A stretch of 64,000 nucleotides of DNA from assembly GCF_905475395.1 (NCBI RefSeq), contig NC_058342.1:8493140-8557139 (forward strand). The letters are read 5' to 3'. A program made the translations under genes and the position numbers. Positions 29,844 through 40,295 of this stretch are shown piece after piece; position 1 is the stretch's first letter; each line of letters opens with the position of its first letter. Below the pieces are notes generated by a model. That model was not told where the DNA came from. It was given only the letters and a program-made list of their open reading frames with translations, and did no database searches. Source of the stretch: Chrysoperla carnea (Eukaryota > Arthropoda > Insecta > Neuroptera > Chrysopidae).

Positions 29844-32114
29844 ATGAGTTCTGCCAATATTGCTCATATTTTTGCCAGTTTGGGCAATTCAAAGGTCTTC
29901 ACTCTTATTGATATGAAGAATGCGTTCAATCAAATAAAACTCCACGAAGATTCGAAACATGTCACCGCAATCGTTACACAATACTCCACGTATCAGTATA
30001 ACTTTGTGCCTTATGGATTAAAATTATCCAGTCAAGCTTTAGCAAGGTTTCTCAACGCGAATTTATCTGAATTTCGTCATAAATTTCTTTTAATTTATTA
30101 TGATGACTTAATCGTACATTCTCCAGATATTGATTCACATTTAAATCATTTACATTTATTATTTACAAGGATCAAATCTATTGGTATCACATTAAATCCT
30201 AGTAAAGCAAGATTTTGCATGTCACGAATACGTCTTATAGGTAGTGTTGTTACCGGTGAAGGTCATTTCATAGATCCTCTTAAAGTTCAGGCAAGTAATG
30301 ATATGCCCACTCCAAAAAATATTAAAGAGCTATCTAGATTTATAGGAGCAGCCGCGTTTTACGCTCAATATATACCAATGTTTAGCCAAATAGTTGCACC
30401 ATTAAACGATCGTAAAAAGAAAAATATTAAATTTAAAATTACAAACACACATCTCGAATCCATAACCAAAATGAAAAAAGCATTAATTAACGCACCTGTT
30501 CTGAAACATCCACAGTCTGATAAATCATTTATATTACAAACAGATGGTTCAGCCAGTGGATTAGGCGCTGTTTTATTACAAAAGCACGATGATGGATTAC
30601 ATCCAATTATGTATTGTTCACGAAAATTAAATCCATCAGAAATTTCATATAATTCTCATGAACTCGAGATGCTCGCTGTCATTTACGCCCTAGATAAATT
30701 TAAAGATTTTCTATTAGATAGACACTTTACGTTACAAGTAAACTGTTCCAGTCTCCTATGGCTATTTAACACCCCGGCTAAGTTCAATAAACTCTCTAGA
30801 TGGATATTAAAAATATCTAGATTTGACTTCACACCCGAGCACATTAATAGTCAAAATAACAATATGGCCGATTTCCTTTCTAGACTTTATGAATCACAAG
30901 ATTCAACAAATATTCTGGATAAAGTAAATGATGATATCAAAATTGAACAGCTTAGTGAACAAAACCAAAATATCGAAACAAATTTTAATACCACCGAAAA
31001 AATCAATTCTCTAAATGTTTTATCAAAATCGAACTTTGATTTCTTATTTATCAAAAATGAACAACGTAAATCGTCTACATGTGAAATCATCTATCGGAAC
31101 ATAAAAGCCCAGATGGATGTCCCTAATTTTTGCATCAAGGATGGTTTACTGTTCAAATTCGTAGGTAAAAATAAATTAAAGAGAATTCTATTACCAGAAT
31201 CTTTATTGGATTATGTCTTGAAATATTTCCATGATTCAAAATATTCAACACATAATTCAGTAATAAAAACATTTCGTGAAATCAGTAAAATTTTTTATTA
31301 TAAAAACTTGTATGCAAAGGTTAGGGACTACGTCAGATCGTGTAAGGTTTGTCAAATAACCAGACCATATACACGAAATGATAAAATACAACTTAGTAGT
31401 ACCATACCTGGTGGCATATTCAAAACGTTGTATGTAGACTTTATTGGGCCAATAATTAAGTCACCAGAAGGTTTCAAATATATTTTTTCTTTTGTAGATG
31501 GTTTCAGTAAGTACGCATTTGCTTTCCCATGTAGAAATCAAACTGCGCATGTCGCTGTCTCACTGATGCAGAAGATATTTTTGGAAAATGGATATTGCGT
31601 CACAGTAGTCTCAGACAACGGACCAACATTCTCATCTTTAAAATGGAAAACGTTCCTATTTAACAATGGCATTAGAGCTGTATTTTGCTTACCATATCAG
31701 CCCAGTAGCAACAAGGCGAAAACTTTAAATAAAGCAACTAAATACTATTTGGGATGCGTACTTAAGGAATACTCACAACATCATAAAAATTGGAGTAGAT
31801 TCCTTAACTTCACAATCTTCAATTACAACAACAGTTTACACAAAACCATTAATTGTACTCCTTCGGAAGTATACTTTGGACGCAAGTTGAATACACCATT
31901 CATGATTATCAACGAATTGACAGATTTGTTAGTTAGTGACACAATACCACCACTACAACAAATTCAGGATGCGTTAAAACTAGCTCATCAACAGCGTATT
32001 CAAAAGACATTAAATAAACCTTCCGTATCAAAATACAAAGTGGGACAATTGGTAATGGTAAAAAATTTGACACCCAACATTAACAAGGAACATTCACCAA
32101 AATTCAATGCTTAA
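29844..32114 (+). pseudogene. Gypsy RT-RNase H-integrase, catalytic Glu lost
   Basis: 756 open codons. RT carries YYDD (about 30096), RNase H carries QTDGSAS (about 30540) and DFLSR, and integrase has the HHCC module (about 31219-31354), D in YVDFIG (about 31438) and D in VVSDNG (about 31614). Where the related copy has NKSEAMNK, this one reads NKAKTLNK (about 31714), so the third catalytic residue (Glu) is replaced by Lys. The GPY-like C-terminal domain is cut short at 32114. The product could not integrate DNA. Confidence 0.85.
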
Positions 32115-32260
32115 TATAATGGTTCATTTAAATAATTAAATTCACTTCACCAACATCTGTAAGACTGAAAACTTCACGAAATACTAAAAACAAATCTACG
32201 AACTACGACTGGAGCCTCCATTTATAATATTCGCCCATTTTATACCAGAGGTCATTAGTG

Positions 32261-33792
32261 GGACATCAACATGCGCAGATTTCGTTATGAATTTTCGATA
32301 TTAATTTCAATCACCTCGCTCCATAGTAAAGTAAATTTTGTCTAATTTTTAATAAGCTGTTCGCTTTTTTTTGCCCCCTGGATTGAATATGTATTAAATT
32401 GTATTTGGCGGAATCAAGAATTAAAAGGTGAAAAAAAACACTAGTTTTACAACAAAATATAGTGCGTACCTTCTCTAATAGTAATTTTTACTTTTGTCAC
32501 TAGGAGAGTACAGGCATGAGTTGATAAGGAGTATCTACTAAAAAACAGGACAGAATCTAGTATTCAGTTGAGTTGATGACTTTCAGTCAACAATTCGCGA
32601 TTGATTCGTTTTTAGATATAATCCATCATTTCCTGGATTGATATCATTATTAATTAATCGATGCTCAGTCGTGCATCATCTTTCATTTTCAAACATTTAT
32701 CTAAAATTAAATTATTTAATTCAATATTTTTAAAACGACTCGGTATGGTCGTAAGTTGTTATTTATTTCACTTTCAGAAATGGATATATTTTATTATTCA
32801 ATAAATAACAATTATTAAAAACATATTTTGTAATAATGATACCATGTTTTTTTTTAAAAACGCTTACTTTATATTCACCATTCAACATCGCTTTTAATTC
32901 TTGGATTTTGGTAAATACTTCCATTTTGTATCATTATGTATTAATTTCAAAATTTATATTCAATTTAATTATTACCTGCAATTCAATCAAGGTTAGTAAA
33001 ATTATTATCGATATTCAGTAACTAGGCAAATATGTTTCTGGGTATATTCAATTTAAATTCATCCCTTTTAAAAAGGATTTATACTAAAAAATGTCTATAT
33101 GATTTTTCTATTCAATGAACAATTTTAAAAATAGACATATTTTTATTTATTAGTAATTTTTTTTAACTTTTAATGTATTGCATTAATGATAATGTTTTTT
33201 ACATTCAAAAAGTAATTATTTGTCGACATATATTTATTTTTGGATATGTACGTTTGTGTATTAGATTTCACATAAGGAATCGATATCCTTTGATATTACA
33301 AAGATTATTTCGAGATTAAAAAATGTTAAAATGTAGTTATTAAATATATAACTATATCCTTTTTTTCTAAAAATTTACTTAATTTATGTAATTACCTATA
33401 ATTTTTAAATTATTTAATATTTAGGTAATTTTTAATAATGATAATTGCTTTTTCCATTGATTTAAATAATCTAAGGTTATGTTTGTAGACCAATATGACA
33501 TTTCTAGTTTTTTGTTATAATAAATTTCTTGTGCACTATTTATTACAAAGGAGCTATCCAATGTACCGAAATGTGCATATATTTTTGACATATATATATT
33601 GAGCGAAAAGATGTACTTATGTATTTTAAATATTTTGTTAATTTATAGAACACTGATTTATTAGATTACTAAATTATGTTTGTATGATATCTTCTTTGTT
33701 ATTTCAAAATTCGAAATTGATTGTTTATAACTAAAATATTATTAAATTCTTATATTGTTATTTTTGGTAACATCCAAAATTTTTAGTATCAT
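32261..33792. other. AT-rich non-coding DNA
   Basis: About 1.5 kb without a supported gene. Short frames here show no codon structure or motif, and no clear repeat boundaries were found by eye. Confidence 0.6.
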
Positions 33793-33818
33793 TTTTATAT
33801 TATTTGGTTTTTTTCAGA

Positions 33819-33960
33819 ACAAGCAATTTCAAAAGCCCAAAGTAAAAAGATTTATGATCAACTGGCAATAAAGAATCGCAGGGCCCAGCGATTTATTTCC
33901 ACATTTGCTTTTAAAACCTTAAATAAGGAAAATAATGCGTTGCTCTCTGCTCCAAAATAA
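33819..33960 (+). CDS. Candidate terminal exon of an unidentified gene
   Basis: A pyrimidine-rich tract and CAG (TTTTTTTCAG at 33809-33818) are followed by an open stretch of about 46 codons ending in TAA. The peptide is basic and helical (KAQSKKIYDQLAIKNRRAQR). It is GC-richer than its surroundings. No upstream exon or family could be recognised, so it may be a host gene exon or a transposon remnant. Confidence 0.35.
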
Positions 33961-33996
33961 TTTTTTAAATTTTAAACTTACCTTAAAATCACTAAT

Positions 33997-34380
33997 TCAC
34001 CTTTCTTATGAAATGAGTTTATGTTACTTATTTCATAATTTAACTATAACTTATAAAAGTTTTAATCATTTCTAAACTCATATAATAAATTATTTATTTT
34101 TGCAATATTTAGCATATTTGGGTCGGTGATTTTTTTTATATTGTAGATCGTACTATTTATACCGTAAGGGTATTTTATTTTTATCCATCGATCGCCTTTA
34201 CGTGTATTTAATTTTTATTGCTCGATCAACTTTAAGATCACCGCGTCTTGATATTCTTTTTTTTACATCATATCAAATTATTTTCAATTCACAAATTAAT
34301 CAACTATCAATAAACTACTTTTCTAAAATATATTTAAAACCTATTCATACTATTTATATTTAAAAAAATTTTAATTTTCA
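33997..34380 (+). repeat. Dispersed repeat, copy B (empty site for the pogo insertion)
   Basis: Uninterrupted homologue of copy A at 24873-25234 plus 27756-27787. The pogo element would lie after the TA at 34348-34349. Confidence 0.85.
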
Positions 34381-34565
34381 TTACAATATGTTATAGTAAT
34401 TAATCACTTTTTTATAAATTATGGAATAACTTTTTATGCTTTAATTAATTTTTTGTGAAGGAAAATTTACTTTTGGGAATACTGGAGTAAAATTTTATTT
34501 TTGCCATAACTTTATTTTAACGGGGTTTGCCAATGATTTTGTTAATTTTTGATAATATAATTTGC

Positions 34566-34960
34566 AAGAACCATCACGCCGGGTTGCACTATCTGAAACG
34601 ATTTTCCTGAAAAGTAAAGACTGGAAGAAATAGAGAAAACAAAACACATGAAAAAGCAAGAGCATGAGAAAAAACAGAGGGCTTAGGAGATAAAACGCGC
34701 GCTACATTTGCTTTCTGACAAAAATATTATTGCTTCTAAATCGAAGACACAGAAGAAAACTGTAAAGATTGATTGTGAGTTTGATGAGACGTTCATAAGC
34801 TTAAGAGAAAGTTCTTGTTATCCCATTGAAGAAATGTCTGATGAATTTGAAATTGAGAACGAGGCTCCAATTACATCTTTAGATATATAAGAAGAAATTT
34901 TTGTGCTAGTGAAATTTGAGAAGAAAGACTGTTTGATTATGTTGGGTAGGTGTTGACAAA
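34566..34960 (+). pseudogene. Remnant of a transposon-encoded protein C-terminus
   Basis: Includes a lysine/glutamate-rich stretch with an in-frame stop, then an open piece (34708-34890) and, after its stop, an EIFVLVKFEKK-like block. That block resembles the chromo/Tudor-like C-terminal segments of insect DNA-transposon proteins that are usually followed by a PHD finger. Homology seems to resume after the adjacent MITE (about 35511-35580), suggesting the MITE landed in this gene. The family assignment is weak. Confidence 0.35.
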
Positions 34961-34978
34961 ATACAACACCCTCGAATA

Positions 34979-35508
34979 CACCGTGTTCTGTTATTAACTG
35001 CAGAAACCTAACTTCTCAAAATAAGCTCATCAAGAGCAACAAAAAAACTCTTTTCCAAATTTCGATCTGAGCCTTAATTTGGGAGCTACAGGTATGACAA
35101 AAATTGATAAATTTATTGATATATATTATTCTGAGAAAAATAATAATAATTATAAGTAAACAATTTATCATTGGACCTAAGCAAACAAACCACACCCATT
35201 GTCACATAGTTTATTTGTTTACGTACAATAATTTCATGTTTTTGCAAAATAATATAATCCAATCAAATTATGCTATAATTTCTAAAAATCCCTACCTCAG
35301 TTGAATATTATTTAAAAAAAAATTACTAATATCATTGGCTACTGGTTATCGAATGACAGTCAGTGAATAATCAAATTTATCAATTTTTGTCATACCTGTA
35401 GCTCCCAAATTAAGGCTCAGATCGAAATTTGGAAAAGAGTTTTTTTGTTGCTCTTGATGAGCTTATTTTGAGAAGTTAGGTTTCTGCAGTTAATAACAGA
35501 ACACGGTG
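34979..35508. repeat. 530-bp MITE with about 137-bp terminal inverted repeats
   Basis: The arms 34979-35115 and 35372-35508 are near-perfect inverted repeats starting CACCGTGTTCTGTTATTAAC. They are flanked by TA on both sides (34977-34978 and 35509-35510), consistent with a TA target duplication. The unique centre (about 255 bp) has no coding capacity. It is a foldback or MITE-type non-autonomous element. Confidence 0.85.
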
Positions 35509-35510
35509 TA

Positions 35511-36086
35511 TAAGTAACTTTTATGAGAAAGAAACCAGGAACTTGGATACAGTTTTACAATTTAATTAAATAAACCAAAAAGAAAAGTAAGTATAATGAT
35601 AAAAATTTTGAAGAATGCAGTAAACATTAGGTTAAGTTGCTTGAAATTCATGTCAAATTCTCATAATAAGACTAAGTAAAATATAAAAATGAAAAAAAAT
35701 GATTAAATAGTTGTCTCAATGGTATGAGTAAACCCTGATTAAAAAAATGAATATTTATTTAATTAATATATTTTTTTATTATTTTTAGCAAAAAATGGGC
35801 ATTATTATAAAAACAGGATTTCAGTCTGTCACCCATCAAATTCAACTTCAGCCAGAAACCATGACCAAGGGTAAAAATCTGGCACTTGCAGAGAGATGTA
35901 AGTAAGAGATGTCGAGGAACATCGGCGAAACTTTGGCAGTTTCTTAATTAAATCTCGCATTATTCGACAAACCTCAGTCCACGCTACACCTTATGTTACT
36001 TCATTAAACGTATTTCAAAATTTTATCATTTATTTTTTTACTGTAAATTATGTTAAAGTATTGTAATGAATTAGTTTTTTTTTATT
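35511..36086. other. Non-coding spacer with an exon-like block
   Basis: A TTTTTAG acceptor-like site (about 35789) precedes a short open block (35790-35903) ending in a stop. It could be a decayed exon. Otherwise AT-rich. Confidence 0.35.
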
Positions 36087-36107
36087 TCTGTTTATACTGA
36101 CCGCTAT

Positions 36108-36335
36108 GTGACAAATGTACATAGCGGTTTGTACAATCAGAGCAGTAAGTGCAAACACGTTGCGGCATTAATTTATTTTATAAATAATGAAGAAAGCGTT
36201 TCAAAAACAAGTCACGAGCAGCAGTGGAGCAAGCCGAGCGCACGTCAATTTGCAAAACAGAAATATTCCAAAGGCGAATACTTCAAAAATATGATGCTTC
36301 ATAAATATACCCAATTACAAGAAACTCAAAAATAA
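36108..36335 (+). pseudogene. SWIM zinc-finger-like N-terminal fragment of the nuclease gene
   Basis: A C-K-H motif in SSKCKHVAALIYFI matches the second half of a SWIM finger (CxCx-nCxH), followed by a conserved-looking KPSARQFAKQKYSKG. The first cysteines are missing. In insects such segments precede YqaJ-type nuclease domains. The link to the next frame (about 36400-36660) is broken by stops. Confidence 0.5.
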
Positions 36336-36662
36336 ACAGTGAGAAATGTAATTATTAAACTATGAACTATTTATTGACGCAAGTAGAATTAAATTTATAA
36401 AAAGAAGAATGTGCTGTATGTATCAGTAATTTATTAATTTTTTGTGAGGATTATGTTATTTACAATTGTGTCTATGAATTCGATATCAATAAACGAGTTT
36501 TATTTGGATAACGTGCAATTATCAGAAGAGGATATCGTTAATTTGTGTTGTGAAAAAATTAAAGTCTTTCAGTAACAATTGGTTTAAAGCTAGGCGGTTA
36601 AGAATTTCTGCTAGTTCGAACGTTCATAATATTAAAGTATTATGTAGAAAACCAGTTAAGCT

Positions 36663-37352
36663 TTGGTCTTAGACATGTTAAATCCTAGCAAAATTGACTG
36701 CTCTTCAACCAGATACGGCTTAAAAATGGAAGCTCATGCCAAAGAAAAACACCAAGAAATTAAAAATTGTACTGTTAAACAGGTTGGTGTTTTGGTGAGT
36801 AAATATCAACCTTGGCTTTGTGCAAGTCTTGATGGCGTTGTCATTGATGATGGTTGTATTTCTAAAATAGTAGAATTTAAATGTCCAAGTACATGTGAAA
36901 AGAAACCAGTTGTCAGTTGTGCTAATCAATCAAGTAATGTTAAATATTTACAATTTGTCAACAAGAAGTTAGAACTTAAAAAGACTGATGCTGATTATAC
37001 CCAAGTTCAAGTACAAATGTACGTCAGTGGTATGAGTGTTTGTGATTTCTTTGTTTATTCACCTGTTGAAGATGGCAGTTGCTTGATTGAAGTACACAGA
37101 GACGAAGAATTTTTAAAAACTGTGATTTTGAAAAGCGAAAAATTTTATTTCGAACAATATTTACCAGCTTTGTACGCGACATTAAGTACTGAAGAAATTG
37201 ATAAAGAAAATATTAATAGCAATGGTGAAAACACTGATAACGTAGATAGTAATGAGGAAGATGCGAATACATTCCAAAAACGGAGCTTTGAAGTGATATT
37301 GAAAATATTTTTAAATAATAATTTATTTTTAACAATATCTAAATACGTTTAA
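36663..37352 (+). CDS. YqaJ/lambda-exonuclease-like nuclease domain
   Basis: A PD-(D/E)XK nuclease of the YqaJ viral recombinase family. The core is CASLDGVV (catalytic Asp, about 36832) followed after a short turn by IVEFKCPS (the ExK pair, about 36870). Downstream a Q-VQ-MYVSG helix and CDFFVYSP strand are typical of the family. Lambda exonuclease relatives resect duplex ends 5'-3'. The upstream part of the domain is only recognisable in broken frames (36541-36660), so the product is N-terminally incomplete, though catalytic residues are kept. Confidence 0.75.
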   Translation: MVLDMLNPSKIDCSSTRYGLKMEAHAKEKHQEIKNCTVKQVGVLVSKYQPWLCASLDGVVIDDGCISKIVEFKCPSTCEKKPVVSCANQSSNVKYLQFVNKKLELKKTDADYTQVQVQMYVSGMSVCDFFVYSPVEDGSCLIEVHRDEEFLKTVILKSEKFYFEQYLPALYATLSTEEIDKENINSNGENTDNVDSNEEDANTFQKRSFEVILKIFLNNNLFLTISKYV

Positions 37353-37724
37353 GTTGAAATTGTTGTGATTTTAACAGATAAGTCTATTATTTAAAAGTTA
37401 AGCAAAGAGTTTTATAAAGTAACTTGAAAACTAATATTTATTAAGTTAGTAAAGAGTGTTATTGTTTGTTACAATAATGTCAATTGAAAAGAGTTTTATT
37501 ATTCGTTACTAATATGTCATAAATAAGTTTAAAAGAATTTAATAGTTAAATGCAAAAGTTTTAACTATTTATTTATTTAAAAGCTTACAAAAAATGAACA
37601 ATGTCTCGGAAATTTTTATTTGTGTGACAATAACTATTCACTAAAGACTGTGAAAAAAAAAATTTCTTGGTTTCAAAAAAATATATACAATTATTATGAA
37701 AAATTGAATTTTTTTTATCCGTTA

Positions 37725-38893
37725 TCTTCTGGATCTATTTTATTAGAAATAATTGGAGGCTGTAAATTTGCCAAAACACAACAAATGTGCAAAATGTCGT
37801 CAATGCAATGAAACAAATGTTGTGGAATTTTATGCAATATTTAATAAGTCCTTAATCGCTGCATGATTCTTTCAACGTGAATCCTAACTCTTGCTACGCT
37901 GTATGTTTGTTTGGTTTCTTCTGTTGAAAATTTATTTATTTTTTTCAAGAAAAGGAGGCATAACCATTTTTACTTTCTTGCCACTTGCGCCAATCACTGT
38001 TTTGATTTCCGGAAAACCCTTGTCAGCCAAAACAACGTCACCATCTTCTAATATATCTAACAACCCTGACTGACTCTATTGTAAGTTGAGAATCCGATTT
38101 TCGCCCTCCAGCTACGTCATATCTTAAGGAAATGAAACCTCCGGGAGTTATACCAATGAGAGCTTTGGCCGTGAAGTCCTTTTTATAGTGCGAGTATGTA
38201 AAAACACGATTGTCGACACTTGTTGGTATATCTATTCGAAATTCTGTGCAATCAATTATTAGTCTGGTGTTACTATAATCAGGTATGAAGCAGTCAGACA
38301 TAGTTTCTTGTACAGCGTCAATATCTGGCTAAAATACTAAATTTCTGGTTGCACTAGCTAGATGTTGCAGAGTTTCATAAAAAATTGCAGAAATTGTTGT
38401 TCTGTGAACACTGAACAGGACACCTAGTGCTGAAAATGTTAATCCAGTTTTAATTTTCATTAAAAAAATCAATATTCGATCTTTTTTTGATACAGTATAC
38501 TTTCGTGGCGTTGGCATACATATTCTTGTCAATAAAAATCAAAACTAGGGAATGAGACACCAGCCAGATCAAGGATTTCTTAATCCTTTGTCACCGATGC
38601 GAATCCAATGAAGTGTTTACTATCCGCTTGACTTTCTTTACCAACAAACGTTTTTTGAGGAGTACTACATTCTTGTCAACAAATTTTTTATTACCAGTAT
38701 GAATTTTTATCGGCCTCGTATCTTCAACAATTTCTGTCTGAGTTTCAGCATGAAACAAATCATCTTTGACATAACGATTACATATAAACATTTTAGAATT
38801 GACATCAAATTTCGAATAAAAATCAACTTGACACTCTTGGTCAACTTTTGAAGACACAATTGGAGGATTATCATTAACATTCATCACCTCCAT
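37725..38893 (-). pseudogene. DDE_4-type transposase with HTH, broken frames
   Basis: In minus-strand order there is an N-terminal segment (38893-38591) with CQVD and ETQTE motifs. An HTH follows (38532-38329: LTFSALGVLFSVHRTTIS). The catalytic core has D in IIDCTEF (about 38252), D in ADKGFPE (about 38020) and E in HVERIM (about 37870), with a C-terminal LQPPII motif (about 37745). The segments lie in different frames with several stops. A YK...TAKALIGITPGG block between the first two motifs is characteristic of the Harbinger/IS5-like DDE_4 family. Confidence 0.78.
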
Positions 38894-38960
38894 CGATTCT
38901 TTTACATTAAACTCAGAATTTGATGTTGAAGGTAATTTTTTTTTCCCATCCGCTGATTCA

Positions 38961-39352
38961 TTATGCGCTTGAATCTGAAAATATAAAATTATTATTATGA
39001 CATTGACATTGATCTAGTTTCACCTGTATATAATTTTTATCTGTTTATCGCTAAAGATTCATTTACTTTTAGAGACTTGTAAATTGAAGGAAATATTGTT
39101 GAAACGTAGGCAGGCCTCAATACCTCATCTGACTTTTACCTCCAATAAAATGATCACTACAGATACAATCATATGCACATCATTTTTATTGTTGTGAAAA
39201 AAAAAATTAAAAATACATAATAATAATTTACTAATTTTTACTAATACTAACGTGACAATCAGTGAAATACACACAAACAGTCAACAACAACCAAAGTGTA
39301 CTACTCACCTTGAGTGAGTAGTAAACAAATTTTATTAGTTTGTTATACATAG
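38961..39352. other. Non-coding DNA left of the hAT element
   Basis: AT-rich; contains a small hairpin CTACTCA...TGAGTAG (39301-39321). No gene seen. Confidence 0.5.
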
Positions 39353-39488
39353 TGTATAACTAAACTGACCATACGTCCCGTTTTAAACGGGACTGTCCCT
39401 TTATTTGACCATATGTCCCGTTGTCCCCGTACAATGATCCGGGACGCAAAATAGTTCCGTTTTCTGACACCGCGCGAAAATTTTAAAT

Positions 39489-40032
39489 ACTAGCTGACCA
39501 GGCGAACTTCGTACCGCCTAACAGTCAATGAATGTCGTGTTACTTTTTAGCTGAACTAATTTAGCCTTTGATGAACGTAAAACAATGATACAAAATAATA
39601 TATTCATATAGATCAAGAAAAATCATAGACAACCTATATTCTTTCTATTCTTTTCTAACCTATTCTTTCGCTCTATCTGTAATATCATATACTCTATATG
39701 TAATATCAAATGTATGGTATGGTGTGCTGTGTGTCTGTCTATTCATTGTCAGTTTTGCACGGATTGATGCTTGTGTATGTTATATGTTGTATAGTGTAGA
39801 TAGTGATGCCCGCGCCAAATCATCTCGCAGATGGCCGACTCATTCAACTATCACCTGCATTGTTGACGTTTCCCGTAGGAAATCCGGCATAAAATGTAGC
39901 CTATAGCCTTCCTCGATAAATAGACTATCTAACAGTGAAAGAATTATTCAAATCGGTTCAGTAGTTTCTGAGATTAGCGCGTTTAAACAAACAAACACAA
40001 CAAACTCTTCAGCTTTATTATTAGTATATAGA
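39489..40032 (+). repeat. RTE-derived/SINE-like insertion in the hAT 5' region
   Basis: It begins ACTAGCTGACCAGGCGAACTT and ends ATCGGTTCAGTAGTTTCTGA, an AAACAAACAAACA tract and TATTATTAGTATATAGATT. This head and tail layout is characteristic of RTE-related SINEs common in insect genomes. The small frame inside it is not coding. Confidence 0.55.
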
Positions 40033-40039
40033 TTGGAAT

Positions 40040-40295
40040 ACGTCAGACACGATTGCCGAGCCGCCGAGCGGTGCGAGATCGCGTCGTCGACCAATCCGCA
40101 ATTCCCGCCCGCGCGCGCTATCTGTTGCCTAGTAACGGGTGTAGGTGGGGGAATTTCTTCACTCAGCCACGCACATGTAGTATTCTCATTATTGTTTTGT
40201 TTTGAGTAATTTTCTTGAAGTATTATAGTGTTACACTGGTGACTTATTTGAAGATTTCCGTTGTTTTGTGAGATTATTATTATACAGTAGGTAAT
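40040..40295 (+). promoter_or_regulatory. GC-rich leader of the hAT transposase gene
   Basis: CpG-rich stretch (40060-40125) preceding the transposase ATG, unlike the AT-rich surroundings. Probably the element's own promoter and 5' UTR. Confidence 0.4.

Larger units (their letters stand above)
28048..32260 (+). mobile_element. Gypsy retrotransposon related to the 12-kb copy, degraded
   Basis: gag, protease, RT, RNase H and integrase are in the same order and of the same lineage as the element at 11.7-15.6 kb (similar FW...W..VKNKLLEIYVPP gag block and IN zinc domain). LTRs are not recognised. Frameshifts in gag and before RT, in-frame stops and a lost integrase glutamate show it is dead. Confidence 0.8.
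36087..38960. mobile_element. IS4EU/ISL2EU-like DNA transposon: DDE transposase plus YqaJ nuclease
   Basis: A plus-strand SWIM/YqaJ nuclease gene and a minus-strand DDE_4-type transposase gene converge, the two-gene arrangement described for eukaryotic ISL2EU/IS4EU elements. Terminal inverted repeats were not identified, so the limits are approximate. The transposase is frameshifted and contains stops. Confidence 0.6.

Noticed and set aside
39724-39906. 60-codon frame inside the hAT 5' region
   Set aside because: It lies within a SINE/RTE-like insertion and shows no protein-like features.
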